Shown one piece after another: positions 56,690 through 63,828 of a DNA stretch of 64,000 nucleotides. This DNA comes from a virus. Every line of letters begins with the position of its first letter. Positions within the stretch are counted from its first letter, which is position 1. Under the pieces are notes generated by a model, which searched no databases, had not been told where the DNA came from, and saw nothing but the letters and a program-made list of their open reading frames with translations. The DNA lies in IMG/VR virus record IMGVR_UViG_3300033145_001047, positions 1-64,000 of that record, one strand, 5' to 3'. The translations under genes and the position numbers were made by a program.

Positions 56690-57038
56690 CCTTCTCACCC
56701 CCTTCCCGTTTTCTCTCCGCCAGTTTCAACGCGACCAGCTTCATCACCACGTCCGCCGGTGAGATGTTCGCCTTCACGTTCGGAATGGTCCCGACCGCCT
56801 CGCTCTCGTCGGGCTCGTCTTTCCAGCGGACGTACATGCTGACGATGTTCTGAGCATCCACGTCCGCCGACAGCACCATCTCCCTCGACGCCTGGGCCGT
56901 GTCCTCGCTCACGTCGAAGAACAGCTTCCGGCGCTTGCCCTTCGGCCTGACGAACTGAATGACCTCGACCTCGGTGGGGCCGGGCCGTCGCTTGAGATTG
57001 TCCACGTCGTACTTCTTGCCGTCTGGAGCCAGTGCCAT
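56679..57038 (-). CDS. Hypothetical protein
   Basis: 119 residues. N-terminus PDGKKYDVDNLKRRPGPTEV is strand-rich; the C-terminus is helical and basic. First gene after the candidate promoter at 57059-57087, with CAGGAGG before the ATG. Confidence 0.65.
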   Translation of the reverse strand: MALAPDGKKYDVDNLKRRPGPTEVEVIQFVRPKGKRRKLFFDVSEDTAQASREMVLSADVDAQNIVSMYVRWKDEPDESEAVGTIPNVKANISPADVVMKLVALKLAERKREGGEKDAV

Positions 57039-57058
57039 GTCGTCCTCCTGTGCGAATT

Positions 57059-57087
57059 ATGGTATCCACTTACTATTCCAGCGTCAA
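57059..57087 (-). promoter_or_regulatory. Candidate promoter
   Basis: On the minus strand GACTTGACG, 17-base spacer, TACCAT (57064-57059). -35 is five of six, -10 four of six, with AGGAGG and ATG soon after. It lies in the 95-base gap between two genes. Confidence 0.4.
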
Positions 57088-57133
57088 GTCTTTTCCTCCT
57101 CTTTTCGTTTTCCTTTGGCTGTGATCGCAGCCT

Positions 57134-57301
57134 CTATTGCCGTATGAGCTGCTCCAGGCCCAGTTCTTCGTTGTGGACCCTGGACCATTTTTTCCCGCAC
57201 TCGCACCGCTTGAAGTCGGTCACCTTCGTCTGTCGGTCGTCTTCGACGAAGTCGTCCCGGACCTCTTGCTCCAGGTCTCTCCCACACTTCGGACACTTCA
57301 T
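57134..57301 (-). CDS. 55-residue zinc-ribbon protein
   Basis: ATG 57301 to TAG 57134, overlapping its neighbour by four bases. MKCPKCGRDLEQEVRDDFVE and RCECGKKWSRVHNEE form a zinc ribbon. Another frame over the same bases is only a shadow. Confidence 0.7.
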   Translation of the reverse strand: MKCPKCGRDLEQEVRDDFVEDDRQTKVTDFKRCECGKKWSRVHNEELGLEQLIRQ

Positions 57302-57570
57302 CCCGGCACCTTCCCCGGCTTGTCGATACCCGCGCCGACCGCCAGGTTAATGATGTCCGACCAGGCGAGAACGTACCACTTGCCCGTCTTCTCGCTCCGG
57401 ACTATCGGACTCATGTCGTTCATGGCTGCAGTCATTTCGTACGACCCGCCGTTCGACCCCTCCGCTGTTCCGACCTGGTGCCGGAGTATCATCGTGTCCT
57501 TCGGGAGAATCTTCCCGACGATCTCGACCTTCTCAATCTCCGCTTTTTTCGCCACCTTTTTCTTCGCCAC
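57298..57570 (-). CDS. Small protein, paralogue of 54581-54820
   Basis: 90 residues with basic start MAKKKVAKKAEIEKVEIVGK and the shared ending SPIVRSEKTGKWYVLAWSDI and LAVGAGID. Possibly duplicated inside the early region. Confidence 0.65.
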   Translation of the reverse strand: MAKKKVAKKAEIEKVEIVGKILPKDTMILRHQVGTAEGSNGGSYEMTAAMNDMSPIVRSEKTGKWYVLAWSDIINLAVGAGIDKPGKVPG

Positions 57571-57790
57571 TGTCCTCCTCCTCTCCTGGTGCCCGGAGTC
57601 TCTCCAGTTCCTTCTCCTGGTCCGCGCACGTCCTCGTCAACTGCTCCATCCTCTCGGCAATCTGTTCCAGCTCGTACGCCGAGAAGTACCGCCCGTACTG
57701 ATTCTTTTTTCGGTCGTATCTGAATCCGCACAGCCTCGATATCTTCTCCGCGTTCCGGAGCCTCGCGCTATTCTTCTCCGCCGACGCCAC
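57533..57790 (-). CDS. Coiled-coil protein
   Basis: 85 residues from GTG 57790 with GGGGGTGA upstream. AYELEQIAERMEQLTRTCAD and KELERLRAP form a coiled coil. N-terminus CGFRYDRKKNQYGRY. Unknown function. Confidence 0.6.
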   Translation of the reverse strand: MASAEKNSARLRNAEKISRLCGFRYDRKKNQYGRYFSAYELEQIAERMEQLTRTCADQEKELERLRAPGEEEDSGEEKGGEKSGD

Positions 57791-57822
57791 TGCTATCACC
57801 CCCTTCTAGTCTGAGCCTCAAC

Positions 57823-58065
57823 TCAGAGCGTTGTTTCAGCAAGTTCCTTTTTCCCTAGACAGCCCTCGCAGAAGTAATGACTGTTTCCATAATCAGCCCC
57901 AGGGAATATCGTCCATCTCTTACAGCATTCGCAATAGTATTGCGGTTTTCCTGTTTCGATCAATTCACCGCCGCATATATCACATTCGGTCTCGCCTTTT
58001 CTCCAGAAGCATTCTTCACCGCAATCCTCACAACGCTTTTCAATACGGTAATAAGTCTGTTTCAT
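57823..58065 (-). CDS. Protein with several zinc ribbons
   Basis: 80 residues from ATG 58065 with GAAGGGA. Pairs CEDCGEECFW, CDICGG, YYCECCKRW and FCEGC make two probable ribbons. Unknown role. Confidence 0.65.
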   Translation of the reverse strand: MKQTYYRIEKRCEDCGEECFWRKGETECDICGGELIETGKPQYYCECCKRWTIFPGADYGNSHYFCEGCLGKKELAETTL

Positions 58066-58262
58066 ATTCCCTTCGCTCCCTCGATCTCGTCCGCCGCTGC
58101 CGTCAGTGCTGCAGCTATCTCCCGCGCCTTCTTCGGCGACGCCGCCAGGGTGCACTTGCTCCCGGCCTTCTTGTTCTTCGCCCCGAGCGTGATCGTCCCA
58201 CCTTCTCCGGGACCTATCGCCAGCTTGCCGTCGCCCGTCCGTATCATCAGCACGTCAGTCAC
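58062..58262 (-). CDS. Small hypothetical protein
   Basis: 66 residues with two strands (DVLMIRTGDGKLAIGPGEGG) and a C-terminal helix (PKKAREIAAALTAAADEIEG). No family is recognised. Confidence 0.6.
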   Translation of the reverse strand: MTDVLMIRTGDGKLAIGPGEGGTITLGAKNKKAGSKCTLAASPKKAREIAAALTAAADEIEGAKGI

Positions 58263-58491
58263 CCCCTTCCTCGGGATTCGCCACTATCTCGCCGTCTGCA
58301 TTCAGCACATGCAGCCATTTGATGCTCGCCCTCTGTCCGTTATCGTCACTATAGTGGTCAGCAAGAATTGCCGCCTTTCCTGCAGCGGACGTCCCACAAT
58401 CAGCCCATGCCGACTTGATACACTCGCCGTCCCGAATAACGGATACGTCCCATCCGTTTCCTTCATGCTTGACGTAAACGCCTATGTTCAT
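58255..58491 (-). CDS. Small hypothetical protein
   Basis: 78 residues from ATG 58491, joined by TGATG. IGVYVKHEGNGWDVSVIRDG and helix SAAGKAAILADHYSD. Overlaps the next gene by eight bases. Confidence 0.6.
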   Translation of the reverse strand: MNIGVYVKHEGNGWDVSVIRDGECIKSAWADCGTSAAGKAAILADHYSDDNGQRASIKWLHVLNADGEIVANPEEGGD

Positions 58492-59684
58492 CACTTCCCC
58501 CCTTCTACCAGCTTCACTCGATTGACAAGCGTTTCTTTCCTTCCCTTGTACTCCTCGTGACTCTTGACGGTCGCTTTCACCAGGTAGGTCTCGCCCTCGA
58601 CCAGGTTCGGACCACTGGAGGCGAACCACTTCACCCGGTTCCCCTCGGAGTCCTGGAAGTTGTGCAGGGCGGTCGTCCCGTAATAACCCTCGATCATAGT
58701 CACGCTCTCCAGGGTCAGCGTGAAGTTCTCGCGCTTCTTCACTTCGCCGACGTAGTTCGACTCGCGCTCCTCGGCCTTCTCCCGAGCTGCCTCGGTCTCG
58801 CGCTTCCAGGCTGCAATGATCGAGCAGCCGAACCCGAACGCCTTCCAGGTCAGGTATCCGCCGTCGGCCAGGACCTTGATGTTCATAAGGTAGCTGCTCC
58901 CGTTCGGCTCCAGGCCCTTCGCCCACTCGATAGCAGCAGCAGCAGCCTCTCGGTCCTCGTCCGTCACCTTCGGGCCGTCTTCCCAGGCCCCATGAGAATC
59001 GTTCAGGTGATTCAGCACACCGTCCGCCGTCGAGCAGCGCCCATCCTCTTCCCGCGCCTTCGTCCGACTCAGCCAGCCGTACTCCCGGACGTGGGCGCTG
59101 GTCAGCGCCAGCACCGACTTCAACTTGTACTCGGCGTCACAGCCGCCGCTTCCGAAATAGTCCTTGAAGGTTTCCTCCAGGTCGGCCAGGTCGCCGTAGA
59201 CCGCGAACCACCCGGCGCTCAGTGCGTGACCCAGGAAATCCTTCAAGCAGGTCGAGCCCACGTGCTTCCACTCGCCGCTCTCGTTCACCACCAGGTAGGT
59301 CTCGTTTCTCCGGCGCTTCGTTCCGCAATGGTCACAGGTCGTGCCGACCTTCCAGTATTTCTCCGGTATCTCCGGCGCACCAGGGTGAGCGTAGAGTAGG
59401 TTCCCGGTCCCCGCGTGATCGACACGGGCCACGAACTCCCACCCGTTCAGCTTCGGCAGCTCTCCGTCCACCAGCACCTTGACCAGGGTGCCGTACAGCG
59501 GGGTGCGCTCAGGAGCGGACTCCAGAGTCACCGGCCCCTCACCGATAACGACCGTGTCCGTCTCATCGGTCACTTCGACCGCCAGCTTCGGGAGCCCGAA
59601 CTTCTTCGCCCGGCGGTTCAGTCGCTCGACCTCGATCTCGAAGCCCTCAACCCTTCCCTTCGGCACCCAGTATTCAGTCTTCAT
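58491..59684 (-). CDS. Conserved phage/plasmid protein with C4 finger
   Basis: 397 residues from ATG 59684 (ATGA). GTTCDHCGTKRRRNETYLVV, NESGEWKHVGSTCLKDFLGH is a conserved C4 finger block seen in phage and plasmid proteins. Residues from about 310 look like an OB-type domain (FTLTLESVTMIEGYYGTTAL, YLVKATVKSHEEYKG). May bind ssDNA, but this is inference. Confidence 0.65.
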   Translation of the reverse strand: MKTEYWVPKGRVEGFEIEVERLNRRAKKFGLPKLAVEVTDETDTVVIGEGPVTLESAPERTPLYGTLVKVLVDGELPKLNGWEFVARVDHAGTGNLLYAHPGAPEIPEKYWKVGTTCDHCGTKRRRNETYLVVNESGEWKHVGSTCLKDFLGHALSAGWFAVYGDLADLEETFKDYFGSGGCDAEYKLKSVLALTSAHVREYGWLSRTKAREEDGRCSTADGVLNHLNDSHGAWEDGPKVTDEDREAAAAAIEWAKGLEPNGSSYLMNIKVLADGGYLTWKAFGFGCSIIAAWKRETEAAREKAEERESNYVGEVKKRENFTLTLESVTMIEGYYGTTALHNFQDSEGNRVKWFASSGPNLVEGETYLVKATVKSHEEYKGRKETLVNRVKLVEGGK

Positions 59685-59827
59685 TTGACATCCCCGTGAT
59701 AGACCGAGCACACAACCTCGGCTCCGTATCCTTCTCTGACATCGGCCTTCGCCGACTCCAGGTCACAGGCCACGACGTCGTGGGCCTTCCCGTTCTCGTC
59801 GACCAGGGTCCATTTGCTGTACTTCAT
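59681..59827 (-). CDS. Small hypothetical protein
   Basis: 48 residues from ATG 59827, which has GGGGGGAGAC. The upstream ATG at 59878 lies too close to the promoter (59887) to have a ribosome site. Sequence MKYSKWTLVDENGKAHDVVA resembles small phage proteins of unknown role. Confidence 0.6.
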   Translation of the reverse strand: MKYSKWTLVDENGKAHDVVACDLESAKADVREGYGAEVVCSVYHGDVK

Positions 59828-59886
59828 GTCTCCCCCCGTCTTTCCCTTTCCTTCCCCGTTGTTTCGTTTCGTACTCATTACACTAT

Positions 59887-59914
59887 AGTATACTATTGGT
59901 TTCCTTTTCGTCAA
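59887..59914 (-). promoter_or_regulatory. Strong promoter
   Basis: On the minus strand CCTTGACG, 16-base spacer, TATACT (59892-59887), then ATAG. Drives the small-gene operon at 59827 and leftwards. Same style as the promoter at 45978-46005. Confidence 0.7.
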
Positions 59915-59986
59915 GGTTTCGTGGGAAAATAATCGGGTTTCGGGGTGGTCGTAAGTGTAGCAGTTACAAGATGATAGCGGTAGCCT

Positions 59987-60136
59987 TCACTTATTTTCAC
60001 ATTTTTTCACGTCGTCGGGTTGCCATGTCATAAGTCCTTGCGTGACAAGGACCTCGACGCCGGACTCCTCCTGGTCCTGGTCTGGCTCCTGGAGGTTCTC
60101 CTCCTCAATGTCGATCACAGCGTCCAGTCCGGTCAT
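59987..60136 (-). CDS. Small acidic protein
   Basis: 49 residues from ATG 60136 (ATGA). Acidic Gln/Glu-rich (EEENLQEPDQDQEESG) then VEVLVTQGLMTWQPDD. Last gene of its operon. The gap to the promoter at 59914 holds nothing more. Confidence 0.55.
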   Translation of the reverse strand: MTGLDAVIDIEEENLQEPDQDQEESGVEVLVTQGLMTWQPDDVKKCENK

Positions 60137-60354
60137 ACGCTTGGCTCCAGCCGTTCCTCTATGACCCTCTCGTTCTGTCCGGGAGTCCACTTGTCTGGAT
60201 ATTCCTGGGACGTAAGCCGACATGCTCGACTTGTCGGCACCACATCATAGAATGCTCTCGCCTCCCGGAGCAGCTCGAACCTTTCGCAGTCGTGAAGGTG
60301 CGTTCGGTTCGGGCCGTGCTGCACGAAGTACAGCTTCGTGGGTCTCGTGCTCAT
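60133..60354 (-). CDS. Small hypothetical protein
   Basis: 73 residues from ATG 60354 (ATGA with the methyltransferase). KLYFVQHGPNRTHLHDCERF ... TPGQNERVIEERL. The much longer frame upstream is a shadow. Confidence 0.6.
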   Translation of the reverse strand: MSTRPTKLYFVQHGPNRTHLHDCERFELLREARAFYDVVPTSRACRLTSQEYPDKWTPGQNERVIEERLEPSV

Positions 60355-61196
60355 AGCCACCTTCCCCACCGACGCTCCCAGGCCGAGCTGCCGATGTTGT
60401 GGAAGAACTCCTCGACGTCCTCGCCGTTGTGTCCACGGCGTCCGCGACGGTACGCCCGGAAGGGTGCTATCCCTTCCACCCAGTCGGAGGGGAGCTTGTC
60501 GATGTTCCGGAGGGTCCCCTCTATCTGTGTGAGCATCGTCTCCTCGGCCCAGGCCATGACCCGGCCCCGGCGCTTCCGGACGCCCCAGGCCAGCCGCCTC
60601 AGCGGGAAGACCTCGGTCGTCCAGGTTATCTCCCCGGTTCCGTACCAGATATCGAGGTACACGAAGTCGTACTTCACGCCGCACCGCTTCACGTACCAGT
60701 GGACGTCTCCGCCGACTATGTTCATCTTCGGCGTGGCCACGTGCTCCCACACCAGGTCGATTATCTTCGGCTCGATCTCGACGACCGTCACGCTGGTGAC
60801 GCTCGGCTTGTCGGCTATCATCCGCGCCACGTATCCCAGGCCGAGCCCGGCGACCAGGACGTCGCCCTTCGCCGCCGCTATCGCGTCGCGCATCATGAAC
60901 CGCTCCTGGAAGCTGTCGCTCATGAGGAGACCGTGTCCGCGCTCGACGAGGAACTGAATCACCAGCTCGTGAGGGAGCCGGACCCGCAGCGGGTGGTATC
61001 CCATCATAATCGCGTTCCGCATATTCACGACCTCGACCGGCGTGTCCGGCTTCACGCGCTCGTGCTTGATACTGAACTTCCCGCGCTTGCCCTTCGGTAT
61101 CCGGACGTCCCACCACAACGAGTTGACCAGCTCCTCGGGGTCGAGCCGCTTCTCCATCGGCTTACTCTTCGTACTCATGCCCGTCAAGTCCATCAT
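60351..61196 (-). CDS. Rossmann methyltransferase, spermidine-synthase-like
   Basis: 281 residues from ATG 61196 with AGGAGG. GDVLVAGLGLGYVARMIADK and SVTVVEIEPKIIDLVW give the nucleotide loop and acidic strand-2 end. VYLDIWYGTGEI is motif IV. Such phage proteins resemble spermidine synthases and methyltransferases. Substrate unknown. Confidence 0.7.
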   Translation of the reverse strand: MMDLTGMSTKSKPMEKRLDPEELVNSLWWDVRIPKGKRGKFSIKHERVKPDTPVEVVNMRNAIMMGYHPLRVRLPHELVIQFLVERGHGLLMSDSFQERFMMRDAIAAAKGDVLVAGLGLGYVARMIADKPSVTSVTVVEIEPKIIDLVWEHVATPKMNIVGGDVHWYVKRCGVKYDFVYLDIWYGTGEITWTTEVFPLRRLAWGVRKRRGRVMAWAEETMLTQIEGTLRNIDKLPSDWVEGIAPFRAYRRGRRGHNGEDVEEFFHNIGSSAWERRWGRWL

Positions 61197-61641
61197 CAGC
61201 AGCCTCCTCCCGCACCTTCTTCCGGCGCTCCTCGTGCATCTTGAGCCAGGCGTTGACGATCTTCCAGCTACCCTGACACCTGACCGGCACGTCGTTGTAC
61301 ACATAATTGACGATCTCGAACATGTGGGTCCTGTTCTCGATGTCCGCCCGACCGAAGGCTTCTTTGAGGTCGTTCGACAGCACGGCCCGGAGGAAGCCGC
61401 CCGTCGGTATCCCGTCCTTAACGTATGCGTCTAGTCCAGCCTTCGCGTGGGGTGGTATCTCGCCCGGTCGGTCGATCTCCATAAGCATCACGCCCACCCG
61501 CCTCGCGTATTCCATGAGCCTCTTGGCCATTCCCGGTTCACCAGCCTCCTCCAGGTGTCGAGCTATCTGCCGAAGACCGTACGGCTTGCCAGGGTTCTCG
61601 TTTATCATCTCCACCAGCAGCTCTATGTGTTCGTACTTCAT
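61162..61641 (-). CDS. Conserved small phage protein
   Basis: 159 residues. The block LDAYVKDGIPTGGFLRAVLS and NDLKEAFGRADIENRTHMFE then GSWKIVNAWLK recurs in bacterial and phage proteins of unknown role. N-terminus looks like HTH (GLRQIARHLEEAG). Confidence 0.7.
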   Translation of the reverse strand: MKYEHIELLVEMINENPGKPYGLRQIARHLEEAGEPGMAKRLMEYARRVGVMLMEIDRPGEIPPHAKAGLDAYVKDGIPTGGFLRAVLSNDLKEAFGRADIENRTHMFEIVNYVYNDVPVRCQGSWKIVNAWLKMHEERRKKVREEAADDGLDGHEYEE

Positions 61642-61889
61642 GCGTCTCCCCTCTCGACCTTCTCCCGGAACTCGGTCAGCTCGTTAGTGACCACGTCCAT
61701 GAGCGGCAGTCCCTCTTCTTCGGGCAGTACCGATATCGCCAGCACCCGAGCGAACAGTGCAGCGGCACCGGCGAAGAACGCCCGGCGTGTCTCCTGCATC
61801 TGCACCCCAGGTATCGGGTCGCTACCGTATCCGGCGCGGAAGTAGTCCGCGTACGCTTTGTCCAGTCTTTCTATCGTCATGTCACTCAC
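61638..61889 (-). CDS. Small hypothetical protein
   Basis: 83 residues from GTG 61889 with AGGAGGAAC. Helical, with AYADYFRAGYGSDPI and RRAFFAGAAALFARVLAISV, a pattern seen in small phage proteins. No function is known. Confidence 0.65.
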   Translation of the reverse strand: MSDMTIERLDKAYADYFRAGYGSDPIPGVQMQETRRAFFAGAAALFARVLAISVLPEEEGLPLMDVVTNELTEFREKVERGDA

Positions 61890-61916
61890 CAGTTCCTCCT
61901 CTCGTTTCCACCCTGG

Positions 61917-62087
61917 TCACGTCGACCACAGGCTGTATCTGCAGAACGTCCCCAGTGCCAAGACAACGAACAGGAACACCACGCACCCTATCGCGGTGTA
62001 CTTCTCCCCCGGTCCTACTGCGCCACAGTGGGGACAGGTCTTCGCAGTCCCCGCCACGTCTCCACCACACGTCCCGCACTTCTTCAT
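61917..62087 (-). CDS. Zinc-ribbon membrane protein
   Basis: 56 residues from ATG 62087 (ATGA). CGTCGGDVAGTAKTCPHCGA is a zinc ribbon, then a membrane helix (AIGCVVFLFVVLALGTFC). Likely inner membrane. Confidence 0.65.
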   Translation of the reverse strand: MKKCGTCGGDVAGTAKTCPHCGAVGPGEKYTAIGCVVFLFVVLALGTFCRYSLWST

Positions 62088-62548
62088 ATTCCCCTCCTTG
62101 CCCTTCTTCTCCTCCACCATCTCGGCCTCCAGTCTTTCCTCAGCGTGAACGCCTCGGCCAAGTCGAAGACGTCCACCAGCTTGATATGCCTCGGCGGTAT
62201 CGCCGCCCCCACGATGTAGGCGTCCTGGGTCCCGTCATGGTACGGGAACTCCCCGATGGTCCCGCTATGGTGTAGCAGCAGCCGGTCCCCACCTGGTCCG
62301 ATGATATGCTTCGGGTCATAGACCACCTTCAACAGCACCACATGGGAGACGCCCTTCGTGGCCACTTGCCACAGGACGCTCCCGGCATGAGCTACTCCCG
62401 TCTGTTGTTCCTTCCACACCCACACCCCCTCGACCGTCGCGTCCGGATACCAGTGCCCGAGGGTCGGCTTCGTGATCTTGTACGGGGTCAGCCCCTCGCG
62501 CTGTATCCGCCCCCAGTTCGCCAGTGATGTGTAGTGCCAGCCTATCAT
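62084..62548 (-). CDS. Conserved protein with ART-like start
   Basis: 154 residues. GWHYTSLANWGRIQREGLTP resembles the first strand and His of ADP-ribosyltransferase-like folds. Later blocks: GVSHVVLLKVVYDPKHII, YIVGAAIPPRHIKLV. The other catalytic residues are not clear, so the function is open. Confidence 0.55.
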   Translation of the reverse strand: MIGWHYTSLANWGRIQREGLTPYKITKPTLGHWYPDATVEGVWVWKEQQTGVAHAGSVLWQVATKGVSHVVLLKVVYDPKHIIGPGGDRLLLHHSGTIGEFPYHDGTQDAYIVGAAIPPRHIKLVDVFDLAEAFTLRKDWRPRWWRRRRARRGI

Positions 62549-62552
62549 TCTT

Positions 62553-62867
62553 CTATCCGGGGTCGTACTGACCAGCTCCCTCGTGGGCCGCGTCGAAGTC
62601 CGCCTCGTCCACGATCTCCTGCAGGTCGGCTTCGATCTTCTTCCGGAACTCCTCCGGCAGTTCCTCGTCGAACAGCCGCGCCGTCACGACCTCGCGTTCC
62701 TCTTCCCCTTCCGGGGGATAGCAGTCCTCCGGAGGTCCGTACACTCGACCGGGGTCCTCGTACCCGCTCGACGTGAAGTCTACCTCCAGGATTCCGCCCT
62801 CGGAGGCTGTCCCCGTCACCCCGCTCCAGCTTCTCTTTCCGTCCCTTGTGCTTCGATAGTCAGCCAC
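62553..62867 (-). CDS. Hypothetical acidic protein
   Basis: 104 residues, acidic, with a helical end (EEFRKKIEADLQEIVDEAD). No family is recognised. Eight-base overlap with the gene upstream. Confidence 0.6.
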   Translation of the reverse strand: MADYRSTRDGKRSWSGVTGTASEGGILEVDFTSSGYEDPGRVYGPPEDCYPPEGEEEREVVTARLFDEELPEEFRKKIEADLQEIVDEADFDAAHEGAGQYDPG

Positions 62868-63201
62868 ATTCCCTCCCCTTCAACCGTATCACGTCCGTCC
62901 GTGTCAGCGCCACTTTCTTCCCCTTCTTCCCTTCTGCCGTTCCGTCCTCGCGTTTCATCCGAACGATTTTTTTGTGATTTTCAGCGCCCCACCCTCCGGA
63001 AAAATAGGTCACCGCCGCAAGTTCGGGCTCTACTATCGGATCGCGTTTCCTCCCCGTCTTGTACGTCACCACCAGCTTCTCGTCGACCAGGACCTTCGTC
63101 GCCAGCTCCCGCGCCACCCGGTCCCCGGTCCCCGCTTGCTTCGCCAGCATCACCAGGCGACCGACCACCCGCTCCACTTCCTTCTTGTCTCCCTCGATCA
63201 C
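62860..63201 (-). CDS. Hypothetical basic protein
   Basis: 113 residues, starting from a GTG directly after the upstream stop. VVGRLVMLAKQAGTGDRVAR is helical, then RKRDPIVEPELAAVTYFSGG. Basic C-terminus. Unknown. Confidence 0.6.
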   Translation of the reverse strand: MIEGDKKEVERVVGRLVMLAKQAGTGDRVARELATKVLVDEKLVVTYKTGRKRDPIVEPELAAVTYFSGGWGAENHKKIVRMKREDGTAEGKKGKKVALTRTDVIRLKGRECG

Positions 63202-63417
63202 CTACGTCTCCGGATACTCGTATATCGGAGTCACGTCCTCGTCCCTCTCCAAGGCCTCCCGGCTTGACTCGGCCATGACTTTCAGCCTCGTGGCAGCAGA
63301 AATCATCATTGAATTCGTCCTCTCCGCCGCCCTCTTCATCTTCCAAATACACCAGGACTGCAGAAGCGACATTATCGCTAGTCCGAAACATATCACCATG
63401 AGCATTGTCGTTATCAT
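63202..63417 (-). CDS. Small membrane protein
   Basis: 71 residues. N-terminal membrane helix TMLMVICFGLAIMSLLQSWC, then basic and helical tail. Might be a membrane effector. Unknown. Confidence 0.65.
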   Translation of the reverse strand: MITTMLMVICFGLAIMSLLQSWCIWKMKRAAERTNSMMISAATRLKVMAESSREALERDEDVTPIYEYPET

Positions 63418-63418
63418 G

Positions 63419-63715
63419 CTATTCCTTTCTCAGGATTCCGTACCCGACTCGATAGGACGTCCCCTTGTCTGTCACCACCGAGACGGTCACCTTATTGACA
63501 CGCCTCACTGTCCCGCGAATCGGCACCCCCTTTCTGTCCATGAACACGACCCGGTCGCCCTTCTGGTACTTGGTCGACTCCAGGGCCGCTTCCTTCCGCT
63601 GAGTCTCCCGGAACTGTTCCTTCACAATGTCGAACGCTTCCTTCAACTCCTCGCGGTTCATCTCTCGGACCAGGACCCGGAGAGTGTCCAGCTTCTCCTG
63701 TGCCACCAGCCTCAC
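63419..63715 (-). CDS. Small protein with SH3-like end
   Basis: 98 residues from GTG 63715. Helical first half (NREELKEAFDIVKEQFRE), then KGDRVVFMDRKGVPIRGTVR and VSVVTDKGTSYRV, a KOW/SH3-type barrel that may bind nucleic acid. Confidence 0.65.
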   Translation of the reverse strand: MRLVAQEKLDTLRVLVREMNREELKEAFDIVKEQFRETQRKEAALESTKYQKGDRVVFMDRKGVPIRGTVRRVNKVTVSVVTDKGTSYRVGYGILRKE

Positions 63716-63795
63716 CCCCTTCCATCATAAAGGAACCGGACGCTTTTCAGCCACTCGCCTCCCACCGCCGTGTTGGGTTTCCCCTCATGCGCCAC
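63712..63795 (-). CDS. Possible 27-residue ORF
   Basis: GTG 63795 to TGA 63712 (GTGA with next gene). Reads VAHEGKPNTAVGGEWLKSVR, a protein-like sequence with high third-base GC, but the ribosome site is poor and the frame is open upstream to the TAG at 63829. It could be the end of a longer gene. Confidence 0.3.
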   Translation of the reverse strand: MAHEGKPNTAVGGEWLKSVRFLYDGRG

Positions 63796-63828
63796 AGCCT
63801 TGTCCGCTGTGCGTCCGGTTGACCTATC

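Noticed and set aside
57084-57296. 70-codon minus-strand frame
   Set aside because: It is a shifted shadow of the 55-residue zinc-ribbon gene at 57134-57301.
60351-61116. Upper part of the long minus-strand frame that ends at 60133
   Set aside because: It is an Arg/Gly-rich shadow of the Rossmann methyltransferase gene; only the last 73 codons look real.
52660-62990. Shared 13-base string TTTTCAGCGCCCC near 52664 and 62973
   Set aside because: One copy is inside a coding frame and neither forms a terminator on the transcribed strand; probably chance.
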